Assembly (NCBI GenBank): GCA_001556125.1
Contig: LSIG01000004.1
Span: forward strand, 76,534-140,533
Origin: Rhizobiales bacterium CCH10-E5
Lineage (GTDB): Bacteria > Pseudomonadota > Alphaproteobacteria > Rhizobiales > Beijerinckiaceae
Direction: 5' to 3'
DNA: 64,000 bases
A model generated the notes under the pieces. The model made no database searches. It worked only from the letters and a program-made list of their open reading frames with translations, and was not told the origin of the DNA. How positions within the stretch are numbered: position 1 is the stretch's first letter; every line of letters begins with the position of its first letter. A program made the translations under genes and the position numbers. Of the stretch, positions 44,920 through 53,422 are shown piece after piece.

Positions 44920-45750
44920 ATGGCGGCGCAACTGCCATTCGAGGAGGACGGCCCGGAGCGCGACGGCGAGCCGGCGCTGCGGGTCGATGTCGACGGCTAT
45001 GAGGGGCCGCTCGATCTCCTGCTCGATCTCGCGCGCCGGCAGAAGGTCGATCTCCACCGCATCTCGATCCTGGCGCTGGCCGAGCAGTATCTCGTCTTCG
45101 TCGAGCAGGCGCGGGCGTTGCGGCTGGAACTGGCGGCCGATTATCTCGTGATGGCGGCCTGGCTGGCCTATCTCAAATCGCGGCTGCTGCTGCCGGAGCC
45201 GCCCAAGGGCGAGGAGCCGAGCGCGGCGGATCTCGCCACCGCACTAGCGCTGCGGCTGCGCCGGCTCGAGGCGATCCGGGCTGCCGCCCGCAAGCTCGCC
45301 TCGCGCGAACGGCTCGGTCAGGACGTCTTCGCGCGCGGCGCGCCCGAGGCGGTCGTCGCCGGGGCGCGGCCTGTCTGGGAGGCGGAGCTCTACGATCTGC
45401 TCTCGGCCTATGCGCAGCAGCGGATGAAGCGGATCCAGGGGCATATTTCGGTCGGCCAGCGCGTCGTCTGGTCGCTGGTCGAGGCGCGCGAAGCGCTGCA
45501 GCGGCTCGTCGGCGAGGCCGGCGACTGGACGCAGATCGACCCCTATCTCACCCGCTACATGACGTCGCATGGGCTACCCGCCCGCGAGATGGCGGCGACC
45601 GTGCGGGCCTCGGCGCTCTCCGCCATGCTGGAGATGGTCAAGGAGGGCGTGCTCGATCTGCGCCAGGACGAGGCCTTCGCGCCGCTCTATCTGCGCCGCC
45701 GCTCGGCGCGACCGCCGGCCTTGCCTCTCGCGAGCGGGGACGGCCCGTGA
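44920..45750 (+). CDS. scpA: Condensin kleisin subunit ScpA
   Basis: 276 residues. ScpA kleisin: an N-terminal helical segment DVDGYEGPLDLLLDLARRQKVDL that contacts the SMC neck, followed by SILALAEQYLVFVEQARALRLELAADYLVMAAWLAYLKSRLLLP, and a winged-helix C-terminus (about 190-270). With ScpB and Smc it compacts and segregates the chromosome. Start ATG 44920 with a G-rich site at 44901-44908; the longer frame from 44872 has no site. The stop overlaps the GTG of scpB in a GTGA fashion. Confidence 0.95.
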   Translation: MAAQLPFEEDGPERDGEPALRVDVDGYEGPLDLLLDLARRQKVDLHRISILALAEQYLVFVEQARALRLELAADYLVMAAWLAYLKSRLLLPEPPKGEEPSAADLATALALRLRRLEAIRAAARKLASRERLGQDVFARGAPEAVVAGARPVWEAELYDLLSAYAQQRMKRIQGHISVGQRVVWSLVEAREALQRLVGEAGDWTQIDPYLTRYMTSHGLPAREMAATVRASALSAMLEMVKEGVLDLRQDEAFAPLYLRRRSARPPALPLASGDGP

Positions 45751-46424
45751 CGGAGGCCGCAACGCCGCTTTCCGACGAGGCCGATGGCGCGGCCGAGGCC
45801 TTCGCGCAGGCGATGCGCGTGGTCGAGGCGCTGCTCTTCGCCTCGGCCCAGCCGCTGCCGGCCGAGGAGTTGGTACGCTCGGTGCCGGCCGGCGTCGCGA
45901 TCGAGGAGGTTCTGGCGCAGCTGACCGCGCTCTATGCGCCGCGCGGCGTCAATCTGCGCGCCGTGGCCGGTGGCTACGCCTTCCGCACCGCGCCCGATCT
46001 CGGCTATCTGCTCGCCGCCGAGGCGGAGCCGCCGCGCAAATTGTCGCGGGCGGCGCTCGAAGTGCTGGCGATCATCGCCTATCACCAGCCGGTGACGCGG
46101 GCCGAGATCGAGGAGATCCGCGGCGTCGCCACAGCCAAGGGCACGCTCGACATCCTGCTCGAGGCCGGCTGGGTGCGGCTGCGCGGCCGTCGCCGCTCGC
46201 CGGGGCGGCCGGTGACCTTCGGCACGACACCCGGTTTCCTCGATCATTTTGGGCTCGAGCGGATCGACGACCTGCCCGGTCTGGAGGAGCTGAAGGGCTC
46301 CGGCTTCATCGAGGGGCGCCTCACGCGCGACCTCACCGTGCCGGTTCCCGACGACGATCCGGAGCTGCGCGCCGACGAGGACCCGCTCGGCGACCTGTTC
46401 ACGCCGCTTGACGAGAACGGCTGA
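45747..46424 (+). CDS. scpB: Condensin accessory subunit ScpB
   Basis: 225 residues, tandem winged helices. Features: VVEALLFASAQPLPAEEL, VNLRAVAGGYAFRTAPDLGYLL, RAALEVLAIIAYHQPVTRAEIEEIRGVATAKGTLDIL and GRRRSPGRPVTFGTTPGFLDHFGLERIDDLPGLEEL, as in the family. It dimerises and binds ScpA. GTG start coupled to the scpA stop (GTGA). The acidic C-terminal tail (PDDDPELRADEDP) is common here. Palindromic repeat G lies between this gene and the ABC gene. Confidence 0.95.
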   Translation: MTEAATPLSDEADGAAEAFAQAMRVVEALLFASAQPLPAEELVRSVPAGVAIEEVLAQLTALYAPRGVNLRAVAGGYAFRTAPDLGYLLAAEAEPPRKLSRAALEVLAIIAYHQPVTRAEIEEIRGVATAKGTLDILLEAGWVRLRGRRRSPGRPVTFGTTPGFLDHFGLERIDDLPGLEELKGSGFIEGRLTRDLTVPVPDDDPELRADEDPLGDLFTPLDENG

Positions 46425-46459
46425 GCGCCGCACAGGGCGGCGGTCACATCATCCGCCGC

Positions 46460-46551
46460 GTCGTCCCGGACGACCGAAGGCAGGCCCGGACCCATTCCTG
46501 AACCGTTCCGGCATGGGTCCCGGGTCTGCGCTTCGCTCCGCCCGGGACGAC
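46460..46551. repeat. Intergenic palindromic repeat, family 1 variant (copy G)
   Basis: gtcgtcccggacgacc ... cccgggacgac with the inner pair ggacccattcctgaacc / ggcatgggtcccggg. The outermost bases differ (cgtcc instead of catcc), but the nested layout is the same. Confidence 0.75.
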
Positions 46552-46573
46552 GTCGCGTTCCAAGAGACGAGGC

Positions 46574-46577
46574 GGAG
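46574..46577 (+). promoter_or_regulatory. Shine-Dalgarno for the TTG start of the ABC ATPase
   Basis: GGAG followed after six bases by TTG GTC GCC. The alternative ATG at 46656 has no site before it, although the conserved domain begins right after that ATG. Confidence 0.6.
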
Positions 46578-46583
46578 CATCCG

Positions 46584-47699
46584 TTGGTCGCCAACGAGAC
46601 GAAATCGCGCTGGCTGAGCTGGGGGCGGCGGGGCACGGCCGGGGCCGCGATCCCGATGGCGCTTGCCTTCGACGGCGTGACCCAGCGCTTCGGCGAGGTC
46701 ACGGCACTCAACAACGTGTCGCTTTCGGTCGAGCCCGGCGAGATCGTGGCGCTGCTCGGCCAGTCCGGCTGCGGCAAGACGACCTTGCTTCGTCTGGCCG
46801 CCGGCGTCGAGCGGCCGAGCGCGGGCCGCGTGCTGCTGGAGGGCAAGGACGTGTCCTCTCCGGAGAGCTTCGTCGAGCCCGAGCGGCGCGGCGTCGGTCT
46901 CGTCTTCCAGGACTATGCGCTGTTTCCGCATCTCACCGTGCTGGAGAATGTCCGCTTCGGGTTGCAGGGCCGGGTGCCGGGGACGGCGGCGGAGGCGACG
47001 GCGCTGCGCGCCATCGCGCGCGTCGGCTTGGCCGATCTAGCCCAGTCCTATCCGCACATGCTCTCGGGCGGCGAGCAGCAGCGCGTCGCGCTGGCGCGGG
47101 CCGTAGCGCCGCGGCCGGGCGTTCTGCTGATGGACGAGCCCTTCTCCAATCTCGACCGGCGCCTGCGTGACGTCGTGCGCGACGAGACCGCAGCCCTGCT
47201 GCAGGAGACCGGCGCGACCTCGATCATCGTCACCCACGACCCCGAGGATGCGATGCGCATCGCCGACCGGATCGTGCTGATGCGCGCCGGCGAGATCGTG
47301 CAGATCGGCACCGGCGAGACGCTATACCGCCGACCGGCCAGTCTCTTTGCCGCCCGATTCTTCTGCGATTTTACAGAGGTTGCCGGAAGGGTGGTGCGCG
47401 GGGCAGTCGACACGCCCTTCGGCCGATTTCCGGCACGGGGTCTGGCCGAGGGCAGCGAGGCCGTCGCCTGCATCAGGCCCCATGCGGTCCGGATCGTCCC
47501 CAAGGGCTTCTGCCTGCCGGGACGGGTGGTGACGCGGCGCTTCCTCGGCGAGGTCGATCACCTGCTGATCGCGGTCGATGGGTTCGACCGGCTGCTTTCG
47601 GTGCGGGCCTCGCTGGCCGGAGTGCTGGGCGAGGGCGAGGATGTCGGCCTCGACATTCCCACCGACGAAGTTCTTGTGTTCCCCGCGGGGGACACATAG
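46584..47699 (+). CDS. ABC transporter ATPase (FbpC/PotA-type with C-terminal TOBE-like part)
   Basis: 371 residues. Nucleotide-binding domain: Walker [11 protein letters not shown]-loop [13 protein letters not shown], signature [14 protein letters not shown], Walker [14 protein letters not shown]-loop VTHDPEDAM. The C-terminal 120 residues look like the TOBE domain of the iron(III)/polyamine importer ATPases ([28 protein letters not shown]). No permease or binding protein lies next to it, so partners must be encoded elsewhere. The gene is inserted between scpB and tatA, breaking the otherwise usual order. TTG start supported by GGAG; the ATG 46656 version would lack 24 residues. Confidence 0.88.
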   Translation: MVANETKSRWLSWGRRGTAGAAIPMALAFDGVTQRFGEVTALNNVSLSVEPGEIVALLGQSGCGKTTLLRLAAGVERPSAGRVLLEGKDVSSPESFVEPERRGVGLVFQDYALFPHLTVLENVRFGLQGRVPGTAAEATALRAIARVGLADLAQSYPHMLSGGEQQRVALARAVAPRPGVLLMDEPFSNLDRRLRDVVRDETAALLQETGATSIIVTHDPEDAMRIADRIVLMRAGEIVQIGTGETLYRRPASLFAARFFCDFTEVAGRVVRGAVDTPFGRFPARGLAEGSEAVACIRPHAVRIVPKGFCLPGRVVTRRFLGEVDHLLIAVDGFDRLLSVRASLAGVLGEGEDVGLDIPTDEVLVFPAGDT

Positions 47700-47767
47700 G
47701 TTCCGCCACAACAGCCCGGGCCGGCGTCGCAGATCCAGTCCGAGCGCATGAATCGAGGGAGTTCGCC

Positions 47768-48010
47768 ATGGGTGGCGTCAGCATCTGGCACTGGATCGTC
47801 GTCGGCGTCATCGTGATGCTGCTGTTCGGCCGCGGCAAGGTTTCCGAGCTCATGGGCGACGTGGCCAAGGGCATCAAGTCGTTCAAGAAGGGCATGGCCG
47901 AGGACGAGACGCCTCCGCCGCCGCCCACCGCCGCGACCCCGGTCGATCCCAAGATCATCGACGCGCAGGCCACCCCTTCCGCGCCGGCGAAGGCCGAGAC
48001 CAAGGCCTGA
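47768..48010 (+). CDS. tatA: Twin-arginine translocase subunit TatA
   Basis: 80 residues. One N-terminal membrane helix ([18 protein letters not shown]) followed by an amphipathic helix ([24 protein letters not shown]) and a Pro/Ala-rich tail. TatA oligomerises to pass folded proteins with twin-arginine signals across the inner membrane. First gene of tatABC, followed by tatB after 44 bases and tatC overlapping by four bases. Length fits the family. Confidence 0.95.
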   Translation: MGGVSIWHWIVVGVIVMLLFGRGKVSELMGDVAKGIKSFKKGMAEDETPPPPPTAATPVDPKIIDAQATPSAPAKAETKA

Positions 48011-48054
48011 GGCCTGGCCTCCCGCCCGCGGGAGGCTGAGAGGACGGACTGTCG

Positions 48055-48546
48055 ATGTTCGACATCGCCTGGAGCGAATTCATGCTGATCGGGGCGGTCG
48101 CGCTCGTCGTGATCGGCCCCAAGGACCTGCCCAAGGCGATGCGGACCGTCGGGCAGGCGGTCGGCAAGATTCGTCGGATGGCCTCGGAGTTCCAGGGGCA
48201 GTTCAACGAGGCGATGCGCGAGGCCGAACTCCACGATCTGAAGAAGCAGGTCGAGGACGTCGGCGGCTCGGTCTCCAATGCGATGAACACCGATTTCAAG
48301 CCGATCGAGATGCCGGCCTCGACCGGGCTGGACGATGCGGCGCTGAAGGAGGCCGAGGCCAAGCTGTCCGCGCTGCCGCCACCCGATCCGCTGCCGCCGG
48401 TCGAGATCGCGCCGCCTGCGGCGGCGCCCGTCGTCGAGGCTGCCACGCCCGAGCCGGCCGCCGAACCGTCCGAGCCCGCGCCGGCGAAGACGCCGCGCAA
48501 GCGCAAGGCAGCGGCTGCCGAACCCGGTGAAGGGAGCGCGGCATGA
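48055..48546 (+). CDS. tatB: Twin-arginine translocase subunit TatB
   Basis: 163 residues. Membrane helix near the start ([22 protein letters not shown]), the amphipathic helix [26 protein letters not shown], then a long Pro/Ala/Glu-rich tail. TatB with TatC forms the receptor for the Tat signal peptide. The start MFDIAWSE is the family hallmark. The stop overlaps the tatC ATG (ATGA), so the two are translationally coupled. Confidence 0.96.
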   Translation: MFDIAWSEFMLIGAVALVVIGPKDLPKAMRTVGQAVGKIRRMASEFQGQFNEAMREAELHDLKKQVEDVGGSVSNAMNTDFKPIEMPASTGLDDAALKEAEAKLSALPPPDPLPPVEIAPPAAAPVVEAATPEPAAEPSEPAPAKTPRKRKAAAAEPGEGSAA

Positions 48547-49367
48547 GCGTCGCCAATCCGCGCGAGGGCGAGGACGAGATCGAGGCCTCCCGTGCGCCGC
48601 TGATCGACCATCTGATCGAGCTGCGCTCGCGGCTCATCAAGTCGCTGATCGCCTTTCTGGTGATGTTCTTCATCTGCTTCGCCTTCGCGACGCAGATCTA
48701 CAACATCCTCGTGCTGCCCTATGTCTGGGCGGCCGGGCCGGGCGCCAATGTCCAACTCATCTACACCGCCCCGCTCGAATATCTCTTCACCCAGATCAAG
48801 ATCGCGGCCTTCGGCGCGGGCTTTTTCGCTTTCCCGGTGATCGCGACGCAGATCTACAAATTCGTCGCGCCGGGCCTCTACAAGAATGAGCGTCAGGCCT
48901 TCGCGCCCTATCTGGCGGCGACGCCGGTCTTCTTCGTGCTCGGTTCGGCGATGGTGTTCTTCTTCGCCATGCCGGTGCTGATGAAGTTCTCCATCGGCAT
49001 GCAGCAGGCGGCGACCGACGGGCAGGCCGGCATCGCGCTCCTGCCCAAGGTCAGCGAATATCTCTCGCTGATCATGACGCTGATCTTCGCCTTCGGCATC
49101 TCCTTCCAGCTCCCGGTGATCCTGACCCTGCTCGGCCAGGCGGGGATCATCGACACGGTCTTCCTGAAGGAAAAGCGCCGCTACGCGATCGTCTTCGTCT
49201 TCGTCGTGGCGGCCGTGCTGACCCCGCCGGACGTGATCTCGCAGCTCATGCTCGCCGTGCCGATGCTCCTGCTCTACGAGCTCTCGGTCTTCTCGGTCGG
49301 CTATGTCGAGAAGAAGCGCGCCGCCCAGCAGGCGGCCGATGATGCCGCGGACGCGCCGAGCGCGTAG
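48543..49367 (+). CDS. tatC: Twin-arginine translocase subunit TatC
   Basis: 274 residues, six membrane helices. Signature cytoplasmic motif [17 protein letters not shown] (about 16-33) and the conserved Glu-rich and Pro-containing loop [41 protein letters not shown]. TatC recognises the twin-arginine motif. The last helix ends before a charged tail. The TRAP binding protein at 42586 is an obvious candidate substrate. Palindromic repeat H begins 20 bases downstream. Confidence 0.96.
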   Translation: MSVANPREGEDEIEASRAPLIDHLIELRSRLIKSLIAFLVMFFICFAFATQIYNILVLPYVWAAGPGANVQLIYTAPLEYLFTQIKIAAFGAGFFAFPVIATQIYKFVAPGLYKNERQAFAPYLAATPVFFVLGSAMVFFFAMPVLMKFSIGMQQAATDGQAGIALLPKVSEYLSLIMTLIFAFGISFQLPVILTLLGQAGIIDTVFLKEKRRYAIVFVFVVAAVLTPPDVISQLMLAVPMLLLYELSVFSVGYVEKKRAAQQAADDAADAPSA

Positions 49368-49386
49368 CCCGATCATCCATTCTTAC

Positions 49387-49486
49387 GTCATCCTGGGACG
49401 GCCCGAAGGGGCGGCCCGGGATCCATCGGAGGGCGCTGTGCCCTATGGTGGATCCCCGGTCTTCGCCGCGCGAAATCCAGGATGAC
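49387..49486. repeat. Intergenic palindromic repeat, family 1 (copy H), left flank of the GIY-YIG gene
   Basis: gtcatcctgggacggcccgaaggggcgg to ccaggatgac with nested gggatccatcgga / ggtggatccc. Nearly the same sequence is repeated in the same orientation at 49809-49907. Confidence 0.9.
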
Positions 49487-49503
49487 GGGGGAGGGTGTTG
49501 CCC

Positions 49504-49788
49504 ATGTGGGTGTACATCATGGCTAGCGGCTGGAACGGAACGCTCTACATTGGCGTGACCAACAGCCTGTCCCGGAGAGTCGCTGAGCATCGCGAGGGCC
49601 GCGGCTCGGCTTTCGTTCGTCGCTACGCGGTGAAGCATCTCGTCTATGCGGAGCACTTCGACCGGGCGGATGACGCCATCGCGCAGGAGAAGGTGATGAA
49701 GCGCTGGCGGCGTGCGGAGAAGATCGCTGCGATCGAAGCCGGCAACCCGGACTGGCGCGATCTATATGACACGATCCATTCGGACTGA
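49504..49788 (+). CDS. Small GIY-YIG nuclease-domain protein
   Basis: 94 residues, one GIY-YIG domain: the VYIMAS opening in place of GIY, LYIGVTNSLSRRVAEHREG with the YIG and catalytic Arg, LVYAEHFDRADDAIAQEKVMKRW with the metal-binding Glu, and GNPDWRDLYD at the end. Such stand-alone domains cut or nick DNA, but the role of this class is not known. The ATG follows a G-rich site (49487-49494) that directly continues repeat H. The gene is flanked by two direct copies of repeat family 1, giving an element-like unit 49387-49907. Confidence 0.88.
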   Translation: MWVYIMASGWNGTLYIGVTNSLSRRVAEHREGRGSAFVRRYAVKHLVYAEHFDRADDAIAQEKVMKRWRRAEKIAAIEAGNPDWRDLYDTIHSD

Positions 49789-49808
49789 GACCTTTCCATT
49801 GTCCGCGC

Positions 49809-49907
49809 GTCATCCTGGGACGGCCCTAAGGGCCGGCCCGGGATCCATCGAAGTGCGCGGCGCTCTATGATGGATCCCGGCCTTTGCTGCGCAAAGTCCA
49901 GGATGAC
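49809..49907. repeat. Intergenic palindromic repeat, family 1 (copy I), right flank of the GIY-YIG gene
   Basis: gtcatcctgggacggccctaagggccgg to ccaggatgac with gggatccatcgaag / gatggatccc. The first 20 bases and the end plus the following gggggaggg are the same as in copy H. Confidence 0.9.
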
Positions 49908-50014
49908 GGGGGAGGGATGGTTGGCTCGTGAATTACGATCCCTGTTCCCTCCGCGCCCGTCCCGGTCTAGAGCATCGGCCTGTTTCCGACCCCTGACGGC
50001 GTGGCCTGACGACG

Positions 50015-51472
50015 ATGTACGACATCAAATGGATTCGCGAGAACGCCGAGGCGTTCGATACCGGGCTGAAGCGGCGGGGGCTTGAGCCGCTCTCGGCCTC
50101 GCTGCTGGCGCTCGACGACAAGCGCCGCTCGGCCATCGCGAAGGCGCAAGCCTCGCAGGAGCGCCGCAACGCGCTGTCGAAGGAGATCGGCAAGGCGATG
50201 GGCGCGAAGGATGTGGCCCTCGCCGAGCAGCTCAAGGCCGAGGTGGCGAGCCTGAAGGAGCTGCAGCCGCAGCTCGAGGCCGAGGAGAAGGCGGCCAAGG
50301 CCGAACTCGACGACACGCTCGCCGCGATCCCTAACACGCCCAAGGACGAGGTGCCGCAAGGCGCAGACGAGCACGGCAACGTCGTCAAGTCGGTCCATGG
50401 CGAGGCGCCCGAGAAGACCGGCGGGCGCCTGTTTGGCCAGAACTTCGCGCCCAAGGAGCATTTCGAGCTCGGCGAGGCGCTCGGCCAGATGGATTTCGAG
50501 CGGGCGGCGAAGCTGTCGGGCTCGCGCTTCGTCGTGCTGGAGCGCCAGATCGCGCGGCTCTCCCGCGCGATCGGGCAGTTCATGCTCGACACCCACACCG
50601 AGGAGCACGGCTACACCGAGGTGATGCCACCGCTGATGGTGCGCGACGACGCGATGTTCGGCACGGCACAGCTGCCGAAGTTTGAGGACGATCAGTTCGC
50701 GACTGTCCACGAGAAAGATCTGGAGGAGCGTCGTTTGGAGGCTGACGTGTGGGTCGCCTACGATATGCTGACAAATGGCGCTCCGGATGAGTATTTCGAT
50801 GAGTTTCGTGAGGAATTTAAACGCCAAGCCAATGCGCGATTAGCGACCATTCCGCGCTACGAACGTCACTGGCTCATCCCAACGGCCGAAGTCCCGCTGA
50901 CCAATCTCGTGCGCGAATCGATCCTTTCCGAGGAGGAACTGCCGCGCCGCTACACCGCGCTCACCCCCTGTTTCCGGGCCGAGGCCGGCTCGGCCGGGCG
51001 CGATACGCGCGGCATGCTGCGCCAGCACCAGTTCGAGAAGGTCGAGCTGGTCTCGATCACGACGCCCGAGACATCCGCCGAGGAGCATGAGCGCATGCTC
51101 GCCTGCGCCGAGGCCGTGCTGAAGAAGCTCGACCTGCATTATCGCGTGATGACCTTGTGCACCGGCGACATGGGCTTCGCCTCGCAGAAGACCTACGACA
51201 TCGAGGTCTGGCTGCCCGGCCAGAAGACCTATCGCGAGATCTCCTCCTGCTCGGTCTGCGGCGATTTCCAGGCGCGGCGGATGGATGCGCGCTACCGGCC
51301 CAAGGAGGGCGGCGCGCCGCGCTTCGTCCACACGCTGAACGGTTCGGGAACGGCGGTCGGCCGCGCGCTGATCGCGGTGATGGAGAACTATCAGAACGCC
51401 GACGGCTCGATCACCGTCCCCGACGTGCTGGTGCCCTATATGCGCGGCGTGACGAAGATCGAGAAGGCGTGA
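50015..51472 (+). CDS. serS: Seryl-tRNA synthetase with a central insertion
   Basis: 485 residues, about 50 longer than common bacterial forms. Class II: N-terminal coiled-coil arm (about 30-105) that grips tRNA-Ser, motif 1 region [24 protein letters not shown], motif 2 [26 protein letters not shown], and motif 3 near [20 protein letters not shown]. Between the [15 protein letters not shown] segment and [11 protein letters not shown] lies an extra stretch (about residues 232-284) whose codons are less GC-rich (54 percent over 180 bases, 43 percent in its core). In E. coli this link is about 20 residues. It activates Ser and charges tRNA-Ser (and Sec). It lies after the GIY-YIG repeat unit and before surE. 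Confidence 0.95.
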   Translation: MYDIKWIRENAEAFDTGLKRRGLEPLSASLLALDDKRRSAIAKAQASQERRNALSKEIGKAMGAKDVALAEQLKAEVASLKELQPQLEAEEKAAKAELDDTLAAIPNTPKDEVPQGADEHGNVVKSVHGEAPEKTGGRLFGQNFAPKEHFELGEALGQMDFERAAKLSGSRFVVLERQIARLSRAIGQFMLDTHTEEHGYTEVMPPLMVRDDAMFGTAQLPKFEDDQFATVHEKDLEERRLEADVWVAYDMLTNGAPDEYFDEFREEFKRQANARLATIPRYERHWLIPTAEVPLTNLVRESILSEEELPRRYTALTPCFRAEAGSAGRDTRGMLRQHQFEKVELVSITTPETSAEEHERMLACAEAVLKKLDLHYRVMTLCTGDMGFASQKTYDIEVWLPGQKTYREISSCSVCGDFQARRMDARYRPKEGGAPRFVHTLNGSGTAVGRALIAVMENYQNADGSITVPDVLVPYMRGVTKIEKA

Positions 51473-51501
51473 TGGTGCCGTGGCTTTGCCGAGTTCGGCG
51501 C

Positions 51502-51657
51502 GGGGAACCCTCTCCCGTAGGGAGAGGGCAGGGTGAGGGGTCGGCCCTTTGACGCCTTGGCTGCAACCCAACCGCTCCCGTCGTCAGATCGTCGCGCAAC
51601 TGGTCCAGGGGCCAACACCTCACCCCTGCCCCTCTCCTTACAGGAGAGGGGTTCCCC
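51502..51657. repeat. Large inverted repeat, third intergenic family
   Basis: Arms of about 40 bases: ggggaaccctctcccgtagg... gagggcagggtgagggg and the mirrored cacccctgcccctctcc ... gagaggggttcccc, with some 75 bases between. The arms are themselves palindromic (ccctctcccgtagggagagg). It lies between serS and surE. Confidence 0.85.
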
Positions 51658-51701
51658 GCGATCATCCTTCCCTGTTGCGGCCTTTTTGAAAGACCTCTGA
51701 C

Positions 51702-52463
51702 ATGCGCATTCTCGTGACCAATGACGACGGCATCCATGCCGAGGGGCTGGCGGTTCTGGAGCGCATCGCGGCGCAGCTCTCCGACGATGTCTGGGTCATC
51801 GCGCCCGAGACCGACCAGTCGGGCGTGGCGCATTCGCTGTCGCTGTCGAATCCGCTGCGGCTGCGCCAGGTCGGCGAGAAGCGCTTCGCGGTCGCGGGCA
51901 CGCCGACCGATTGCGTGATCATGGCGGTGCGCTCGATCATGATCGAAAACCGGCCGGACCTCGTGCTCTCGGGCGTCAATCGCGGCCAGAACGTCGCCGA
52001 GGACGTCACCTATTCGGGCACCATCGCCGCCGCGATGGAGGGCACGCTGCTCGGCATCCCCTCGATCGCGGTCAGCCAGGGCTATGGGCCGGGTGGACGC
52101 GAGAACATCCGCTGGGACTGCGCCGAGCAGCACGCGCCGGGCATCATCCGCCTGCTACTCGAGGAGGGCATCCCGAAGGAGATCCTGTTCAACCTGAACT
52201 TCCCGAATGTCGCGCCCGACGAGGTCGCGGGCGTGGCGGTGACGGTGCAGGGCCGGCGCGACCAGGAGCTGATGCAGCTGCAGCCGCGGCAGGACGGGCG
52301 CGGCAATCCCTATTACTGGATCGCCTTCGCCCGCGGCCGCACCGAGCCGGCCAACGGCACCGATTTGCGCGCGCTCGCCGAGAAGAAGATCTCGGTGACG
52401 CCGCTGGAGCTCGACCTGACCCATGAGCCGACGCTGACGCGGTTCGCGCGGGTGTTTGCTTGA
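51702..52463 (+). CDS. surE: 5'/3'-nucleotidase SurE
   Basis: 253 residues. SurE survival protein: [18 protein letters not shown] with the metal-binding DD pair, [45 protein letters not shown] with the conserved Asn metal ligand and catalytic Asn-Arg-Gly, then VSQGYGPGG. It removes phosphates from nucleoside 5'- and 3'-monophosphates. Followed by pcm, then the NlpD-like gene, the same order as in E. coli (surE-pcm-nlpD). Confidence 0.96.
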   Translation: MRILVTNDDGIHAEGLAVLERIAAQLSDDVWVIAPETDQSGVAHSLSLSNPLRLRQVGEKRFAVAGTPTDCVIMAVRSIMIENRPDLVLSGVNRGQNVAEDVTYSGTIAAAMEGTLLGIPSIAVSQGYGPGGRENIRWDCAEQHAPGIIRLLLEEGIPKEILFNLNFPNVAPDEVAGVAVTVQGRRDQELMQLQPRQDGRGNPYYWIAFARGRTEPANGTDLRALAEKKISVTPLELDLTHEPTLTRFARVFA

Positions 52464-52486
52464 GCGCCATGCCTCTCACCCGCGCC

Positions 52487-52582
52487 GTCATCCCGGCCGG
52501 AGCGAAGCGGAAGGCCGGGATCCATCGTAGAGCCCTGCGACCTCCGATGGATCCCGGTCGACCCGCGGTCGCCCAGGATGAC
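52487..52582. repeat. Intergenic palindromic repeat, family 1 (copy J)
   Basis: gtcatcccggccggagc to cccaggatgac with nested gggatccatcgtag / cgatggatcccgg. Between surE and pcm. Confidence 0.87.
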
Positions 52583-52618
52583 GGCGTGGTTGCAATGTCC
52601 ACAGGCGCGGACTGAACC

Positions 52619-53305
52619 ATGACCGACGGCGAGGGCGACGCCATGACCGAGGAGCGGCCGGCGAGCGAGGGCGAGCGCACCGTCGCCTTCCTGCTGTCGC
52701 TGCGGGCGCAAGGCGTGCGTGATCTCGCCGTGCTGCGCGCCATGGAGAAGGTGGCGCGGGAGCGTTTCGCGCCGGCGCGCTTCGCCGATCTTGCCCGGCA
52801 GGACGTCTCGGTGCCGCTGCCCTGCGGCCAGACGATGACGGCGCCGCATACGGTCGCGGCGCTGCTGACCGCGCTCGATCTGCAGGCGGGGTCGCGCGTG
52901 CTCGAGATCGGCACCGGCTCGGGCTATGTCACGGCGCTGCTGGCGGCGATGGGGGCGCAGGTCGTCTCGCTCGAGCGCTACCGCACGCTGGCGCTGGCGG
53001 CGCAGGAGCGCATCGCCGGCAGCGGCTTCGCCCGCGAGATCGAGTTGCGCCAGGCCGATGGGCTGCAGCCCGACCGAACGCTCGGGCGATTCGAGCGCAT
53101 TCTGGTCAATGGCGTGACGCCCGTGATTCCCGAGATGCTGCTGGCGCGACTGGCGCCGGGCGGGCGCCTCGTCGGGGCGATGCGTGTCGAGGGCGCGGCG
53201 CGGCGCGTCGTCGTCACGCGGCTGCCGGACGGCAGCTTCGACCATGCGCCGGGGCCGGCGGTGCGCCTCCCGCCACTGGTGGCCGGCCTCGCGCGGGCAC
53301 TCTGA
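52619..53305 (+). CDS. pcm: Protein-L-isoaspartate O-methyltransferase
   Basis: 228 residues. SAM-dependent methyltransferase that repairs isoaspartyl residues: VLEIGTGSGYVTALLAAMGAQVVSLER carries motif I, and the family motif FDRILVNG-like FERILVNGVTP and the ARLAPGGRLVGAM strand follow. The QDVSVPLPCGQTMTAPHTVAALL segment contains the Thr-Met-Thr loop. The start ATG 52619 may compete with ATG 52643; the first gives a longer N-terminal helix. Order surE-pcm-nlpD is conserved. Confidence 0.93.
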   Translation: MTDGEGDAMTEERPASEGERTVAFLLSLRAQGVRDLAVLRAMEKVARERFAPARFADLARQDVSVPLPCGQTMTAPHTVAALLTALDLQAGSRVLEIGTGSGYVTALLAAMGAQVVSLERYRTLALAAQERIAGSGFAREIELRQADGLQPDRTLGRFERILVNGVTPVIPEMLLARLAPGGRLVGAMRVEGAARRVVVTRLPDGSFDHAPGPAVRLPPLVAGLARAL

Positions 53306-53422
53306 TCGCGGCGGTCGACCGGTCAAAAAGCAAACGCCGAGTCGGGGCGCGAAACGCTTTCGTAACCTGAACGCGGTTTTAATGCTGGCAATCGAGTTGC
53401 GTCGTTTGCGAGTGCCAGTTCC

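Noticed and set aside
51502..51657. Double hairpin after serS as a plain intrinsic terminator
   Set aside because: No T tract follows the stems and the two-armed mirror structure is much larger than a terminator; it fits a repeat element better.
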